DNA of 64,000 nucleotides, taken from assembly GCA_026195905.1 (NCBI GenBank), contig JAPHRE010000063.1, positions 19,474-83,473 on the forward strand. Direction: 5' to 3'. A model generated the notes under the pieces. That model made no database searches, was not told where the DNA came from, and saw only the letters and a list, made by a program, of their open reading frames with translations. Below, piece by piece: positions 1-8,078 of the stretch. Position 1 is the first letter of the stretch. The number at the start of each line of letters is the position of its first letter. Source of the stretch: Pseudopelagicola sp. Its GTDB lineage: Bacteria; Pseudomonadota; Alphaproteobacteria; Rhodobacterales; Rhodobacteraceae. Both the position numbers and the translations under genes were made by a program.

Positions 1-543
1 CACATCGACACTCACCACAAGAACCCCCTGCACCCGGCCATCGCTGGCAAAGCTGGGGGCGGCGAAATGAAACGCCCGCCGCCCGGTCTCGGGGTCCACA
101 TCATGATGCGCCCCAAGCGCGCCCTGCAAAGCGCGCTCGAAATGGGGTCGCCCGCGCAGGATTTCCCCCGCATCGCCAAAGGCCGAGGCAAGAACCTGCC
201 CGCCCCGGTCGGCATAGACCATCGCCCGCGCCGAGGTCTTGTCCGCCGCATCCAACAATAGCGCCTTGGCCGCTTTCTGCCCGTCTTGCCCCTCTTGGCC
301 GCCTTGACCCCGCGACAAATCCTGAAGCGTCGGATGCGGGGCCATCAAAACCGCAAGCTCCTGATACCTTTGCAACTGCGCCGTAAGCCGGTCCGCCGCC
401 AGCGCAAGGTCGGCCTTGCCGCGTTCTTCAAGCTGCGCCAGCGCCTGACCATAGCCAAACCACCAAACGCCGCCCGACACCGTGCCAAGCACAAGCGCAA
501 AGATCAAAAGGATCGCATATCTATGGCGCACCAACGCTTTCAT
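1..543 (-). CDS. dctB: DctB-like C4-dicarboxylate sensor histidine kinase, N-terminal part
   Basis: Partial gene: the frame is open from an ATG at 543 to the window edge, giving 181 codons of N-terminus. A membrane segment lies at about residues 9-31, followed by a periplasmic sensor-like region with the DLALAADRLTAQLQRY type sequence I associate with DctB kinases. A PDC/Cache-like fold is implied by the later segment ending in VLVVSVDV. The kinase domains are outside the window. An AGGA-like ribosome site precedes the ATG. The Lrp-type regulator gene lies 41 bases upstream on the same strand, so co-transcription is possible. DctB normally pairs with DctD to control dicarboxylate uptake; that partner is not visible. 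Family call is moderate because only the variable sensor half is seen. Confidence 0.7.
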   Translation of the reverse strand, partial: MKALVRHRYAILLIFALVLGTVSGGVWWFGYGQALAQLEERGKADLALAADRLTAQLQRYQELAVLMAPHPTLQDLSRGQGGQEGQDGQKAAKALLLDAADKTSARAMVYADRGGQVLASAFGDAGEILRGRPHFERALQGALGAHHDVDPETGRRAFHFAAPSFASDGRVQGVLVVSVDV

Positions 544-584
544 CGCTTCGATCCTAGCAGTGCGCGCCCCCTGCTGACCATGAC

Positions 585-1064
585 TCAGGTTCCGCTCTGC
601 GCCACAAGCGGCAGCCGCGTTGTGGACTTGATCTCTTGCATCGACAAAAGCGCGGTTACGTTATGCACCCGCACCTCCGAGATAAGCGCCTGATAAAATT
701 CGTCATAGGCCCGCGCATTGGCGACTCGCACCTTGAGGATATAGTCGATATCCCCCGCCAAACGATGCGCCTCAAGAACCTCTGGCCGATCCCGGAGCGC
801 CTTGAGAAACGCCGCCTGCCAATCGGCCTCGTGCGCGCTGGTGCGGATTAGGACAAAGAAACACGCCTCAAACCCAAGCGCCTCCGGGTCAAGGATCACG
901 GTTTGCTGCCGGATCACCCCCGCCTCACGCAGCTTGCGAATACGGTTCCAGACCGGGGTTTTGGACGACCCCACGATCTTGGCGATCTCATCAAGAGACC
1001 GGCTTGAATCTTCCTGAAGACACTCAAGGATCCTGCGATCCAGATCGTCGATTTTCATCGCCAT
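585..1064 (-). CDS. Lrp/AsnC family transcriptional regulator
   Basis: A 159-residue protein starting MAMKIDDLDRRIL. Residues about 4-62 form an AsnC-type helix-turn-helix and residues about 70-150 an RAM ligand-binding/oligomerisation domain (EAHRLAGDIDYILKV is the typical core). The frame extends upstream to 1247, but the ATG at 1064 is preferred because a GGGGAG ribosome site sits just before it and the family starts here. Such proteins are usually octameric feast/famine regulators responding to amino acids. It is divergent from fpr across a 330-base gap containing a perfect 14-bp palindrome, which suggests autoregulation (inference). The specific ligand cannot be told. Confidence 0.9.
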   Translation of the reverse strand: MAMKIDDLDRRILECLQEDSSRSLDEIAKIVGSSKTPVWNRIRKLREAGVIRQQTVILDPEALGFEACFFVLIRTSAHEADWQAAFLKALRDRPEVLEAHRLAGDIDYILKVRVANARAYDEFYQALISEVRVHNVTALLSMQEIKSTTRLPLVAQSGT

Positions 1065-1394
1065 GACGCTCTCCCCGGTCACACGGATATCGCCGCAGAG
1101 ATTCGGAACATATGTTCCAATTTTTCCCGCTGCACCGCTTCGATACGGGAGAGTCTCCCCCACCTCAAGACAACACAGCATCAGCGCGCGACGACAAAGA
1201 CGCAATTTTTCGGGATTTTCGTCCGCGCCACAGCGCATCTGCAACATGTTGTTCCGTCAAACCCGACTTGGATAAAAAACTTGCGCCAGATCAAAGCAAT
1301 CTTTCAGATACATTTTTAAAACCGCGATCAACCTGCTAGGCAAAGCCAAAGTTTTGCCACCCTCCCTTGCAACCGAACGAGCGAGCATCCTGAC
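1065..1394. promoter_or_regulatory. Divergent intergenic region between Lrp-type regulator and fpr
   Basis: 330 bases with no supported gene. It must contain the promoters for both divergent genes. Besides the 14-bp palindrome listed separately, a second, 10-bp palindrome CAACATGTTG lies at 1242-1251 and is followed by TTCC, resembling the first site's half (TGTTCC). I could not assign confident -35/-10 elements. Confidence 0.5.
1105..1118. promoter_or_regulatory. Perfect 14-bp palindrome, candidate Lrp-type operator
   Basis: GGAACATATGTTCC is its own reverse complement and lies 41 bases upstream of the Lrp-type start codon. Lrp/AsnC proteins commonly bind AT-centred palindromes in their own promoter, so autoregulation is the simplest reading. 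The core GAAC-N4-GTTC also matches the Gram-positive LexA box, but alphaproteobacterial LexA uses a different direct-repeat site. Confidence 0.5.
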
Positions 1395-2234
1395 GTGACC
1401 GACGCCCAAGCGACCGCCATCCCCAAAGTCCCGACCCTGCCTGACGCCCAGACCGTCACCGAGGTCAAACATTATACCGACCGGCTCTTTGCCTTCAAAT
1501 GCACCCGCCCCGCCTCGCTGCGGTTTCGCTCGGGCGAATTTGTGATGATCGGCCTGATGGGCGATCCCGACCCCAAGACCGGCAAGCAAAAGCCGCTCCT
1601 GCGCGCCTATTCCATCGCCTCGCCCTCTTGGGATGAAGAACTGGAGTTCTACTCGATCAAGGTTCAGGACGGCCCGTTGACCTCCAAGCTTCAGCATATC
1701 CAACCCGGCGATCAGATCATCCTGCGTCCCAAACCCGTGGGCACGCTGGTGCATGACGCGCTGTTGCCCGGCAAACGCATCTGGTTCTTCGCAACCGGCA
1801 CCGGCTTTGCCCCCTTCGCCTCGCTCCTGCGCGAACCGCAAACCTACGAGGACTACGAAGAAGTCATCATCACCCACACTTGCCGCGAAGCCGGTGAGCT
1901 GACCTATGGCCGCGAAATCATCGAAAGCCTCAAGACGGATGAACTCCTCAACGAGGTGATCGGCGAAGGTTTTTGGAAAAAGATCAAATACTACCCGACA
2001 ACGACCCGCGAAGAGAGCGCCAAGATGGGCCGTATCACCGACCTGATGCGCTCTGGCGAGGCGTTCGAGGATCTCGGGGTCGAGCCGATCTGTCCGCAAA
2101 ACGACCGCGCTATGGTCTGCGGCAACCTGCCCTTCAATCTCGAAATCAAAGACATGCTCGAGGAATACGGCCTCGTTGAGGGCGCCAATTCCGACCCGCA
2201 AACCTATGTGGTCGAAAAAGCCTTCCTCGACTAA
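1395..2234 (+). CDS. fpr: Ferredoxin/flavodoxin--NADP(+) reductase
   Basis: A 279-residue FAD enzyme of the bacterial Fpr subclass, moving electrons between NADPH and ferredoxin or flavodoxin in the cytoplasm. The FAD-binding motif RAYSIAS is near residue 75, the NADP-binding GTGFAPFAS near residue 132, and the C-terminus ends VEKAFLD as in Rhodobacter-type enzymes. The start is a GTG at 1395; the next residues (TDAQ...) match the usual short N-terminus, and no better ATG precedes the conserved LPDAQTVTEV segment. The ribosome site is weak. Divergent from an Lrp-type regulator and followed by an intrinsic terminator, so it is probably monocistronic. Confidence 0.93.
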   Translation: MTDAQATAIPKVPTLPDAQTVTEVKHYTDRLFAFKCTRPASLRFRSGEFVMIGLMGDPDPKTGKQKPLLRAYSIASPSWDEELEFYSIKVQDGPLTSKLQHIQPGDQIILRPKPVGTLVHDALLPGKRIWFFATGTGFAPFASLLREPQTYEDYEEVIITHTCREAGELTYGREIIESLKTDELLNEVIGEGFWKKIKYYPTTTREESAKMGRITDLMRSGEAFEDLGVEPICPQNDRAMVCGNLPFNLEIKDMLEEYGLVEGANSDPQTYVVEKAFLD

Positions 2235-2263
2235 GCCGCGCCAAAGCGGTTCACGCCCCTCTC

Positions 2264-2290
2264 AAAGCCGGTCCACAGGGCCGGCTTTTT
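2264..2290 (+). terminator. Intrinsic terminator of fpr
   Basis: Perfect 8-bp stem AAAGCCGG/CCGGCTTT with a 9-base loop, followed by T residues, 30 bases past the fpr stop codon. Confidence 0.8.
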
Positions 2291-2369
2291 GCGGTCCGGG
2301 ACAAAATCACACGGGTGACAAACCGCGCCCGCACGGCCTAAAGTTGCATCAGGCAACCAAGGGACCGCC

Positions 2370-3305
2370 ATGACCACTGCGCTCGTCGCCCAAATTCGCC
2401 ACCATTCCCGCCATCTTGTGCGCGAGCTCGGCGTCCTCAATAGCGCCCTGCCCGGCATAGGCCTCTCCTCTTCCGCCGTGCACGCCATTGTCGAGATGGG
2501 GTTCGAAGACGGGCTGACGGCGCGCGATCTCTCGGCGCGGCTGCTGCTGGAAAAATCAACCATTTCGCGGCTGGTCAAATCGCTGATCGCCAAGGGATTG
2601 GTCAACGAAACACCAGACCCGGAAGACCGCCGCGCCAAACGGCTCTCCCTGACCCCCGAAGGGCTGGCCCGACTGGATCAGATCAACCGCCTTGCCGTGA
2701 CCCGCGTCTCTGCGGCCCTTGAGCGTGCAACCCCCCGCGAAGGCGATACCATCCGCGAGGGTCTGCGCCTCTATGCCGGAGCGTTGGCCGCCGCCCGCGA
2801 CGATCGCACGCCCCCCGCGCCTGCGATCCGCACCGGCTATACCCCCGGCCTTCTGGGGCGCATCGTGACCCTGCACGCGCGGTATTATAGCTGTCTTGTG
2901 GGCTTTGGCCTGCCGTTCGAGGCCAAGGTCGCCGCCGACATGGCCGATTTCCTGCCCCGCCTGTCCAATCCCGCCAACGGCACATGGTGGCTCGACCGCG
3001 ACGGCGATATTGTCGGCGGTATCTCCATCGACGGCCAAGACCTCGGTGACGGCATCGCGCATCTGCGCTGGTTTATCCTCGACCCCGCCCTGCATGGCTC
3101 TGGCCTTGGCAACGCCCTCTTGGAAACCGCCCTCGCCCATTGCCGCGCCCAAGGCTTCGCCCGCGTCGACCTCTGGACCTTCCACGGCCTCGACGCCGCC
3201 CGCGCCCTCTATGAAACCCACGGGTTTACCCTTGCCGAAGAATTCACCGGCACCCAATGGGGCAAGGATATGCTCGAACAACGCTTCTCGCTGACGCTGA
3301 CGTAA
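2370..3305 (+). CDS. MarR-type HTH / GNAT acetyltransferase fusion protein
   Basis: A 311-residue two-domain protein. Residues about 1-145 are a MarR-like winged helix (TARDLSARLLLEKSTISRLVKSL, then the wing PDPEDRRAKRLSLT). Residues about 155-305 are a GNAT N-acetyltransferase fold with a WFILDPALHGSGLGNALL acetyl-CoA loop (R/Q-x-x-G-x-G/A-like, here HGSGLG) and a C-terminal YETHGF strand. Such fusions are common in proteobacteria, but substrates and operators are generally unknown. It is flanked by a terminator upstream and a convergent gene downstream, so it is likely a single-gene unit. Confidence 0.88.
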   Translation: MTTALVAQIRHHSRHLVRELGVLNSALPGIGLSSSAVHAIVEMGFEDGLTARDLSARLLLEKSTISRLVKSLIAKGLVNETPDPEDRRAKRLSLTPEGLARLDQINRLAVTRVSAALERATPREGDTIREGLRLYAGALAAARDDRTPPAPAIRTGYTPGLLGRIVTLHARYYSCLVGFGLPFEAKVAADMADFLPRLSNPANGTWWLDRDGDIVGGISIDGQDLGDGIAHLRWFILDPALHGSGLGNALLETALAHCRAQGFARVDLWTFHGLDAARALYETHGFTLAEEFTGTQWGKDMLEQRFSLTLT

Positions 3306-3318
3306 TCGCGAGGCCGAT

Positions 3319-3882
3319 CTACAAGTACCGGCGCACAGAGCGGCAATACGCCTCAAACGCGTCGCCATATTCCTGCGCAAGCCATCTTTCCTCTAGGAAA
3401 ATGGCGACAAGATACAGCAGCCCCCAACACAACAGCGCCGCAACGACAAACGCCTGTGGTACAAGCAAAGCCCACCCCGCCAGCCCGAGCCACGTCGCGA
3501 TATAGATCGGATTGCGGGAATACTTGAATATCCCGCTGGTCCTGAGGCCTTCTTTCGATCCGAATGCATTCGACCAGCCAAGCACGCCAGTCGCGGCAAA
3601 CGCAATCAAAAATCCTATAAAAATCAATAGTATAGCCGAAATATTTACGACAGAGAACACCTGCGCGCCGCTCTGCCATAGGTGCAAGGCGGAGACCACA
3701 ACAAGGCCATAAACCATCGTTCGGAACAAACCCATGAAGACCGCCCTTTTCCATAGTTGATCGTCTGGCGGTGGCCAGAAATGGAAAGAGGGGTTTAAGA
3801 ACTGATAGGTGGCAAGGCCCAACAGACCGAGGCTCGCGGCAAAGCTCAGGATCGGCACAATGTTGAGAATGAACACCGTCAT
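3319..3882 (-). CDS. Membrane methyltransferase, isoprenylcysteine carboxyl methyltransferase-like
   Basis: A 187-residue integral membrane protein with about four hydrophobic segments. The C-terminal part carries the signature of the ICMT/PEMT superfamily: FKYSRNPIYIATW, then LEERWLAQEYG and a terminal YCRSVRRYL. These residues form the S-adenosylmethionine pocket in the family. Bacterial members are mostly uncharacterised and need not act on prenylated cysteine. It converges with the MarR-GNAT gene (gap 13 bases). Confident for the superfamily only. Confidence 0.8.
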   Translation of the reverse strand: MTVFILNIVPILSFAASLGLLGLATYQFLNPSFHFWPPPDDQLWKRAVFMGLFRTMVYGLVVVSALHLWQSGAQVFSVVNISAILLIFIGFLIAFAATGVLGWSNAFGSKEGLRTSGIFKYSRNPIYIATWLGLAGWALLVPQAFVVAALLCWGLLYLVAIFLEERWLAQEYGDAFEAYCRSVRRYL

Positions 3883-3951
3883 GACACAACCCTAACCGGG
3901 ATAGCGTGCCGGACAAGGGCGCATTTTTGTGGGCAATTCGGTGCCCCAAAC

Positions 3952-3985
3952 GAAAACGCCCCCGCAGTATCCTGCGAGGGCGTTT
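3952..3985 (-). terminator. Intrinsic terminator of the Ala-rich protein gene
   Basis: A 13-position stem (one mismatch) with a 6-base loop at 3967-3972. Read on the minus strand the right arm ends in TTTT. It lies 22 bases past the stop of the 4008-4829 gene and confirms the minus strand as the coding one. Confidence 0.75.
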
Positions 3986-4007
3986 CTGTCTTGGCTTAAA
4001 CGCTGGC

Positions 4008-4829
4008 TTAGAGGCCAAGCGCCGCACGGGCTTTTTCAAGCGCGGTCTTGAGCAGATCAGGGTTGCCCTTGGCCTGCTCCAACGCGCTCTTGAGCGTCAT
4101 CTTGGTCATATCGCCAAGCGAAGAGCCATCAATCGTCTCTTTGGCTTTTTCAAGATCGAACCCATCCACGGTCAGCGCCTCAGGAGCCTCAGGGGCTTGC
4201 GCTGCGGCATCGGGCGCAGTGTCCGTTATCGCGTCGCTGGCCGCCTCGGTCGCCTCCGTTGCGGCCTCTTCGGTGGCCTCAACGGCATCGCCTGCGGTAT
4301 CCATTGCTGCTTCGGCCGCATCTTCCGTCGCCTCTGCGGCGTCGTCGGCAACATCCGCCGTTGCATCTACTGCGTCACTGGCCGCATCTGCCGTCGCGTC
4401 TGCCGCATCAGTCGCAACATCTGCCGCCGCGTCGGTGGCGTCGTCCGCGGTCTCTGCGACCGCACCCGCTGCATCGCTGGCCGCATCCGTAGTGCTCTCT
4501 ACGGCATCCGCTACACCATCGGATGCCGCTTCCGCCGCCTCCGTGGCGCTCTCGACGGCGCCTTCAACCGCATCGCTTACGGCCTCTTTGGCGTCATCCA
4601 CAACCGCTGCGGCATCGTCCGCCGCCTCGGTGACGGCGTTTTCAACCGCCTCTTGGACGCTCTGCGCGTCCGGCGCGTCGGCCTCAAGTTCTGCCGGGGC
4701 TTCAACCTCGGCCTGCGGAGCCTCTTCCACAATTTCCGACATTCCCGGCGGCGTTCCTTTGTCCGCAAACATCAGATAGCCGAGAATGGCAACAACGACG
4801 GCGAGTCCTGCCCAAATCAGTTTTTGCAT
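4008..4829 (-). CDS. Membrane-anchored Ala/Asp/Glu-rich repetitive protein
   Basis: A 273-residue protein. Residues about 3-21 form one hydrophobic segment (signal anchor), then about 190 residues consist almost only of A, D, E, T, V and S with an irregular AxDA/AADA periodicity that could form long helices. A short non-repetitive C-terminal domain ([15 protein letters not shown] to ARAALGL) looks folded and helical. The minus strand is chosen because a strong AAGGAAGGAA ribosome site precedes the ATG and an intrinsic terminator follows; the opposite-strand frames are shadows. Function unknown. The composition recalls LEA-like or periplasmic spacer proteins, but that is only a resemblance. 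Divergent from infC. Confidence 0.75.
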   Translation of the reverse strand: MQKLIWAGLAVVVAILGYLMFADKGTPPGMSEIVEEAPQAEVEAPAELEADAPDAQSVQEAVENAVTEAADDAAAVVDDAKEAVSDAVEGAVESATEAAEAASDGVADAVESTTDAASDAAGAVAETADDATDAAADVATDAADATADAASDAVDATADVADDAAEATEDAAEAAMDTAGDAVEATEEAATEATEAASDAITDTAPDAAAQAPEAPEALTVDGFDLEKAKETIDGSSLGDMTKMTLKSALEQAKGNPDLLKTALEKARAALGL

Positions 4830-5124
4830 AGGCTTTCCTTCCTTTTCATTTCACAGGTTCGCTCTCACGGGCCGCCTTTACAAGATCGCCCCGCGCGCTC
4901 CTTGCCGACACACATGGGACCACCGCGCCGCATCGACAAGGGGGAAACCACGTCAACCTGTCCCATGTAAGCCCCCATCCAAGCCGCTCAAAACCCGCAC
5001 CCGTCGCTGGCGTTTCGGCCCAAACCAGAGCGCCCATGCACCGCCCCCGATTTGCCGCTTGAAGTACCCGCAAACGCCAGATAATTTAGCGCCAATCTAT
5101 TCTGACGATAAAAGGAACGAACCC
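4830..5124 (+). promoter_or_regulatory. infC upstream/leader region
   Basis: 295 bases between the divergent Ala-rich gene and infC. It must hold both promoters and the infC 5' leader. An AAAGGA ribosome site at 5111-5116 immediately serves the AUA start of infC. No other clear structure was found. Confidence 0.45.
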
Positions 5125-5670
5125 ATAGCTCGCAGACCTCATAACGCGCCCCCGACGCGCGACACCGGCCCCCGCGTCAACGACCGCATCCGCTCGACCG
5201 AAATCCGCCTCATTGGGGCGGAAGGCGAGAACGTGGGCGTCGTAACCCCGCGCGAGGCGCTCACAATGGCCGCTGAAGCTGGCCTTGACTTGGTCGAGAT
5301 TTCGCCCAACGCCAATCCCCCTGTCTGCAAAATCATGGACTACGGGAAGTTCAAATACGAACAGCAAAAGCGCGAATCCGAGGCCCGCAAGAAACAGACC
5401 ACGATTCAGGTCAAAGAGGTCAAGTTTCGTCCCAACACCGATACGCATGACTATGAGGTCAAAATGCGCAACGTGATCAAATTCCTCGAAAAGGGCGATA
5501 AGGTCAAAGTGACCCTGCGCTTCCGGGGACGCGAAATGGCGCACCAAAATCTTGGCCGCGAACTGCTTTTGCGTGTCGCCGAAGACACCAAAGAGTTGGG
5601 CAAGGTTGAGAACATGCCGAAAATGGAAGGCCGCCAGATGATTATGATGATCGGCCCGCTTTCGCGCTAA
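5125..5670 (+). CDS. infC: Translation initiation factor IF-3
   Basis: An 181-residue IF-3: N-domain from [15 protein letters not shown], linker [14 protein letters not shown], and C-domain [14 protein letters not shown] to [12 protein letters not shown]-3 binds the 30S subunit and checks the initiator codon. The start is an AUA codon at 5125-5127. It is followed by ARRPHNAPP, it sits 8 bases after AAAGGA, and the first in-frame ATG inside the gene is about 48 codons downstream in the N-domain, while the far upstream ATG at 4786 would add an unrelated tail. Rare start codons in infC are known to let IF-3 repress its own translation (established for the AUU of E. coli). Length is standard. Confidence 0.95.
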   Translation: MARRPHNAPPTRDTGPRVNDRIRSTEIRLIGAEGENVGVVTPREALTMAAEAGLDLVEISPNANPPVCKIMDYGKFKYEQQKRESEARKKQTTIQVKEVKFRPNTDTHDYEVKMRNVIKFLEKGDKVKVTLRFRGREMAHQNLGRELLLRVAEDTKELGKVENMPKMEGRQMIMMIGPLSR

Positions 5671-5694
5671 TCGCTGCGAAAGTCCGCTTTTTTG

Positions 5695-5729
5695 ACGCCC
5701 CCGGCCAACCCTGCGCCGGGGGCGTTTTT
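5695..5729 (+). terminator. Intrinsic terminator of infC
   Basis: Perfect 11-bp GC-rich stem (ACGCCCCCGGC and its complement), 9-base loop, followed by TTTT; 24 bases after the infC stop. Confidence 0.88.
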
Positions 5730-5750
5730 CTTTGTCGAGCGGCCCGCGTC

Positions 5751-6719
5751 TTACGCCTTGCCGCGCAACGCCGCGATCCCCTCGGCCAAGATCGAAACCG
5801 CGATCTCGCCGGGGTTGGCCGCTCCAATATCAAGCCCAACAGGGCCACGGATGCGCGCGATCTCATCTTGCGAAAACCCCGCCGCCTCAAGCCGCGCCAC
5901 GCGTTTGGCATGGGTGCGCGTCGATCCCAACGCCCCGATGTAAAACGCCCGCGACCGCATCCCGACCGCAAGCGCGGGATCGTCAAGTTTGGGATCATGG
6001 GTCAAGGTGACAAGCGCCGTGCGCGCATCAATGCCGACCGCCTCAAGCGCCGCATCGGGCCATTCCTCGACAATCCGCTCGCCGGGAAAGCGCGCCGCGT
6101 TGCCAAAGGCGCTGCGCGGGTCAATGAGAATCGGATCAAACCCCACGTGCCGCGCCATTCCCACAAGCGCCTGCGCGATATGCACCGCGCCCACCACAAT
6201 CATCCGCAGAGGCGGATTGTGGATCGCGACGAACCGCCCATCCTCCTCTGTCCCTGAACGATCCAAACGAAACCGCGCCTCAAACCCATCAAACTGCACC
6301 ACTCCGCCGCCCGTCTGCGCATCACAGACATAGGCCACCGCCCGCCGCGCGGCCCGCGCCGCGACCAGTTCCGCAAGCACCTCAGGGGCCAAAACCGCGC
6401 CCACTGGCTCGACCAGAACCCGGATCGTCCCGCCACAGGCAAGACCCACCGCAAACGCATCCCCGTCGCTGACGCCGAACTGCAATAGCCGCCCCCGGCC
6501 CGCCGCAAGCGCAGCTTCGGCCGCCGCCACCACCGCCCCCTCGACACAGCCGCCCGAGACCGACCCCGCAATCTCGCCATCGCCGGAAATCGCCATCTGT
6601 GCGCCCGCGCGCCGTGGTGCCGATCCCCATGTCTCGACCACCGTCGCCAATACCGCGCCCCGCCCGGCCTCATGCCAAAGAAGCGCCTTTTCCGGCGCGC
6701 CGTTTACCCCGTCGCTCAT
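5751..6719 (-). CDS. XdhC family protein (molybdenum-enzyme maturation or Rossmann oxidoreductase-like)
   Basis: A 322-residue XdhC/CoxI-type protein. The N-terminal region has the family's ETWGSAPRRAGAQM and GSVSGGCVEGAV motifs, and the C-terminal half has a Rossmann-like segment (MIVVGAVHIAQAL, LIDPRSAF, LTHDPKLDD, YIGALGSTRTHAKR, GLDIGAANPGEIAVSI). Family members insert or sulfurate the molybdenum cofactor of xanthine dehydrogenase or CO dehydrogenase-type enzymes. No xdhA/xdhB or other molybdoenzyme gene is adjacent, so the client is unknown. The start at 6719 is chosen over upstream ATGs because AAGGGGA precedes it. It lies 77 bases downstream of the YeeE terminator, so it has its own promoter. 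Confidence 0.85.
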   Translation of the reverse strand: MSDGVNGAPEKALLWHEAGRGAVLATVVETWGSAPRRAGAQMAISGDGEIAGSVSGGCVEGAVVAAAEAALAAGRGRLLQFGVSDGDAFAVGLACGGTIRVLVEPVGAVLAPEVLAELVAARAARRAVAYVCDAQTGGGVVQFDGFEARFRLDRSGTEEDGRFVAIHNPPLRMIVVGAVHIAQALVGMARHVGFDPILIDPRSAFGNAARFPGERIVEEWPDAALEAVGIDARTALVTLTHDPKLDDPALAVGMRSRAFYIGALGSTRTHAKRVARLEAAGFSQDEIARIRGPVGLDIGAANPGEIAVSILAEGIAALRGKA

Positions 6720-6795
6720 CGCTATCCCCTTGCAAGCAAGGCACATCATGATCCGCCCCTCTCGCCTTGGCAATCCCGCGCACTCCCGCGCGCCC

Positions 6796-6830
6796 AAAGA
6801 AAAAGCGGCCAGCCCTTTCGGACCAGCCGC
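6796..6830 (-). terminator. Intrinsic terminator of the YeeE/YedE pair
   Basis: 11-bp stem with several G-U pairs and a 4-base loop (6816-6819). On the minus strand it is followed by TTTTTCTTT. It is 28 bases past the stop of the second YeeE/YedE gene. Confidence 0.8.
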
Positions 6831-6857
6831 CTGCCTCGCTCATCTCAGAGACGGTAT

Positions 6858-7442
6858 TTATTCGACCGCAATCTCTGCGCCATCCCCGACAAGGCTGTCG
6901 GGCAAAACAAACGCCACGATCACAAACACAAGCCCAAGCACAAGGCCAAGAACATCGCCCGGAAGCGCCATCATGCCCTCGAATTTCGACCCCGGCACCG
7001 TGCCAAGCGTCACCTTGCCGCCCGCGATCCCGTCCAAAAGGCCCGACGCTTTCCAGCCGTCATAGGTGACCATATACGCCGCCGCGCCCAAAAGGCCGCC
7101 CGCGATAAAGAACAGCGCATCCTTGCGCCCCGACGCCGCCGCACAGACGCCCGTGCCCGGACAATAGCCCGACGCCGCCCAGCCACCGCCCAGCAGCAGC
7201 CCGCCAATGAAGACGCCGATATAGGCCGATTTGACCGACATATGCAGGACATCCACAAGGCCAAGCATCTGGCCGCCAAACATCAGGATGGACCCAACGC
7301 CAATCGCCAGAATGATGGTCTTCATCAGGTGCAGGTTGCGCAAGCTCAACATGCGAATGATCCAGTTCGGGTTGGTCGCCCCAACCCGGTCAAGCGTGGC
7401 ACCGAAAAGCGCGCCAATCACAAGTGCGAGAATGATTTGCAT
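6858..7442 (-). CDS. YeeE/YedE family half-transporter (sulfur compound uptake), second subunit
   Basis: A 194-residue multi-spanning protein. The motif ASGYCPGTGVCAAASG holds the conserved cysteine of the YeeE/YedE (TsuA-like) family, which carries thiosulfate or related sulfur species by cysteine relay across the membrane. Full-length family members contain two homologous halves; here each half is a separate gene (as in PmpA/PmpB-type pairs), with this one second. It starts 3 bases after the stop of the first half, indicating one operon. Substrate is inferred from the family. Confidence 0.85.
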   Translation of the reverse strand: MQIILALVIGALFGATLDRVGATNPNWIIRMLSLRNLHLMKTIILAIGVGSILMFGGQMLGLVDVLHMSVKSAYIGVFIGGLLLGGGWAASGYCPGTGVCAAASGRKDALFFIAGGLLGAAAYMVTYDGWKASGLLDGIAGGKVTLGTVPGSKFEGMMALPGDVLGLVLGLVFVIVAFVLPDSLVGDGAEIAVE

Positions 7443-7445
7443 ATC

Positions 7446-8000
7446 TTACGCCCCTTTCTTGTAAACCAACATCGCAACCGGAACGGCTGCGAGGAATGCG
7501 CCAGCGGCAAAGATATACCCCGAAAGCGATGTCTGCATCATGCCCGACATCATATGCCCCGAGGTGCATCCGCCCGCGAGCCGCGCGCCGTAAAGCACGA
7601 TAAACCCGCCCACAAAGGCCACCGCATAGCGTTTGACCGGCGTATCGCCATAGTTGACATACCAAACCACCGGAAGCCGTGCCTCATCCTTGCCAATGCC
7701 GCCACGCGCCTTGACCGAGATAAACGCCCCGATCATCATCGCAATGACGAAAATAAAGCTGTAGTTCAGCGGGTTTGACGCGTTTTTCGCGTATTTTCCG
7801 TCTGATTTCGCAAGATACGCATTGGTCGACGTATAGGCGCCATCATCGGTCTGGGTGATCAACTCCGGGTTCACCGCATCCGCGACAATGGCATCCAAAA
7901 TGACGAACTGAGTCGAAACCCCAATGGGTTTCACAAGCAGCACCGCCAGAAAAAACACGAAGCCCAATAGGACGCCGCCTGTTTTCCAGTTGAGAACCAT
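7446..8000 (-). CDS. YeeE/YedE family half-transporter (sulfur compound uptake), first subunit
   Basis: A 184-residue membrane protein with the family motif ARLAGGCTSGHMMSGMMQ, complementary to the CPGTG motif of its partner. A longer soluble loop (about residues 30-75, rich in N, D, T, K) sits between the first two membrane segments. The ATG at 8000 is chosen because AGAGGGGAAGGG lies just before it; an upstream ATG at 8045 has none and falls inside a 5' leader hairpin. Probably forms a heteromeric channel with the 6858-7442 product. Confidence 0.85.
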   Translation of the reverse strand: MVLNWKTGGVLLGFVFFLAVLLVKPIGVSTQFVILDAIVADAVNPELITQTDDGAYTSTNAYLAKSDGKYAKNASNPLNYSFIFVIAMMIGAFISVKARGGIGKDEARLPVVWYVNYGDTPVKRYAVAFVGGFIVLYGARLAGGCTSGHMMSGMMQTSLSGYIFAAGAFLAAVPVAMLVYKKGA

Positions 8001-8026
8001 GTTCCCTTCCCCTCTTCCTGAGTGAG

Positions 8027-8078
8027 GTGATGCTTTTTGCATCACATGCGAATTCCTTCATATATATGATTGCGAATT
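8027..8078 (-). promoter_or_regulatory. Promoter/operator and 5' leader hairpin of the YeeE/YedE operon
   Basis: On the minus strand, TTGATT (8083-8088) and TATGAA (8060-8065) with a 17-base spacer make a plausible sigma-70 promoter. A perfect 12-bp palindrome TCATATATATGA (8058-8069) covers the -10, and the octamer TGCGAATT is directly repeated at 8047-8054 and 8071-8078. Between promoter and ribosome site, a perfect 7-bp hairpin (arms GTGATGC, loop of five) occupies 8027-8045. Repression by a sulfur-responsive ArsR-type factor (BigR/SqrR-like) would fit the genes, but this is inference. Confidence 0.45.

Noticed and set aside
1105..1118. SOS (LexA) box
   Set aside because: It matches the Gram-positive consensus, but alphaproteobacterial LexA recognises a GTTC-N7-GTTC direct repeat and neighbouring genes are not SOS genes.
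3906..4970. Plus-strand open frames opposite the Ala-rich protein
   Set aside because: Repeat-derived shadow; the minus gene has a strong ribosome site, an N-terminal membrane segment and a terminator.
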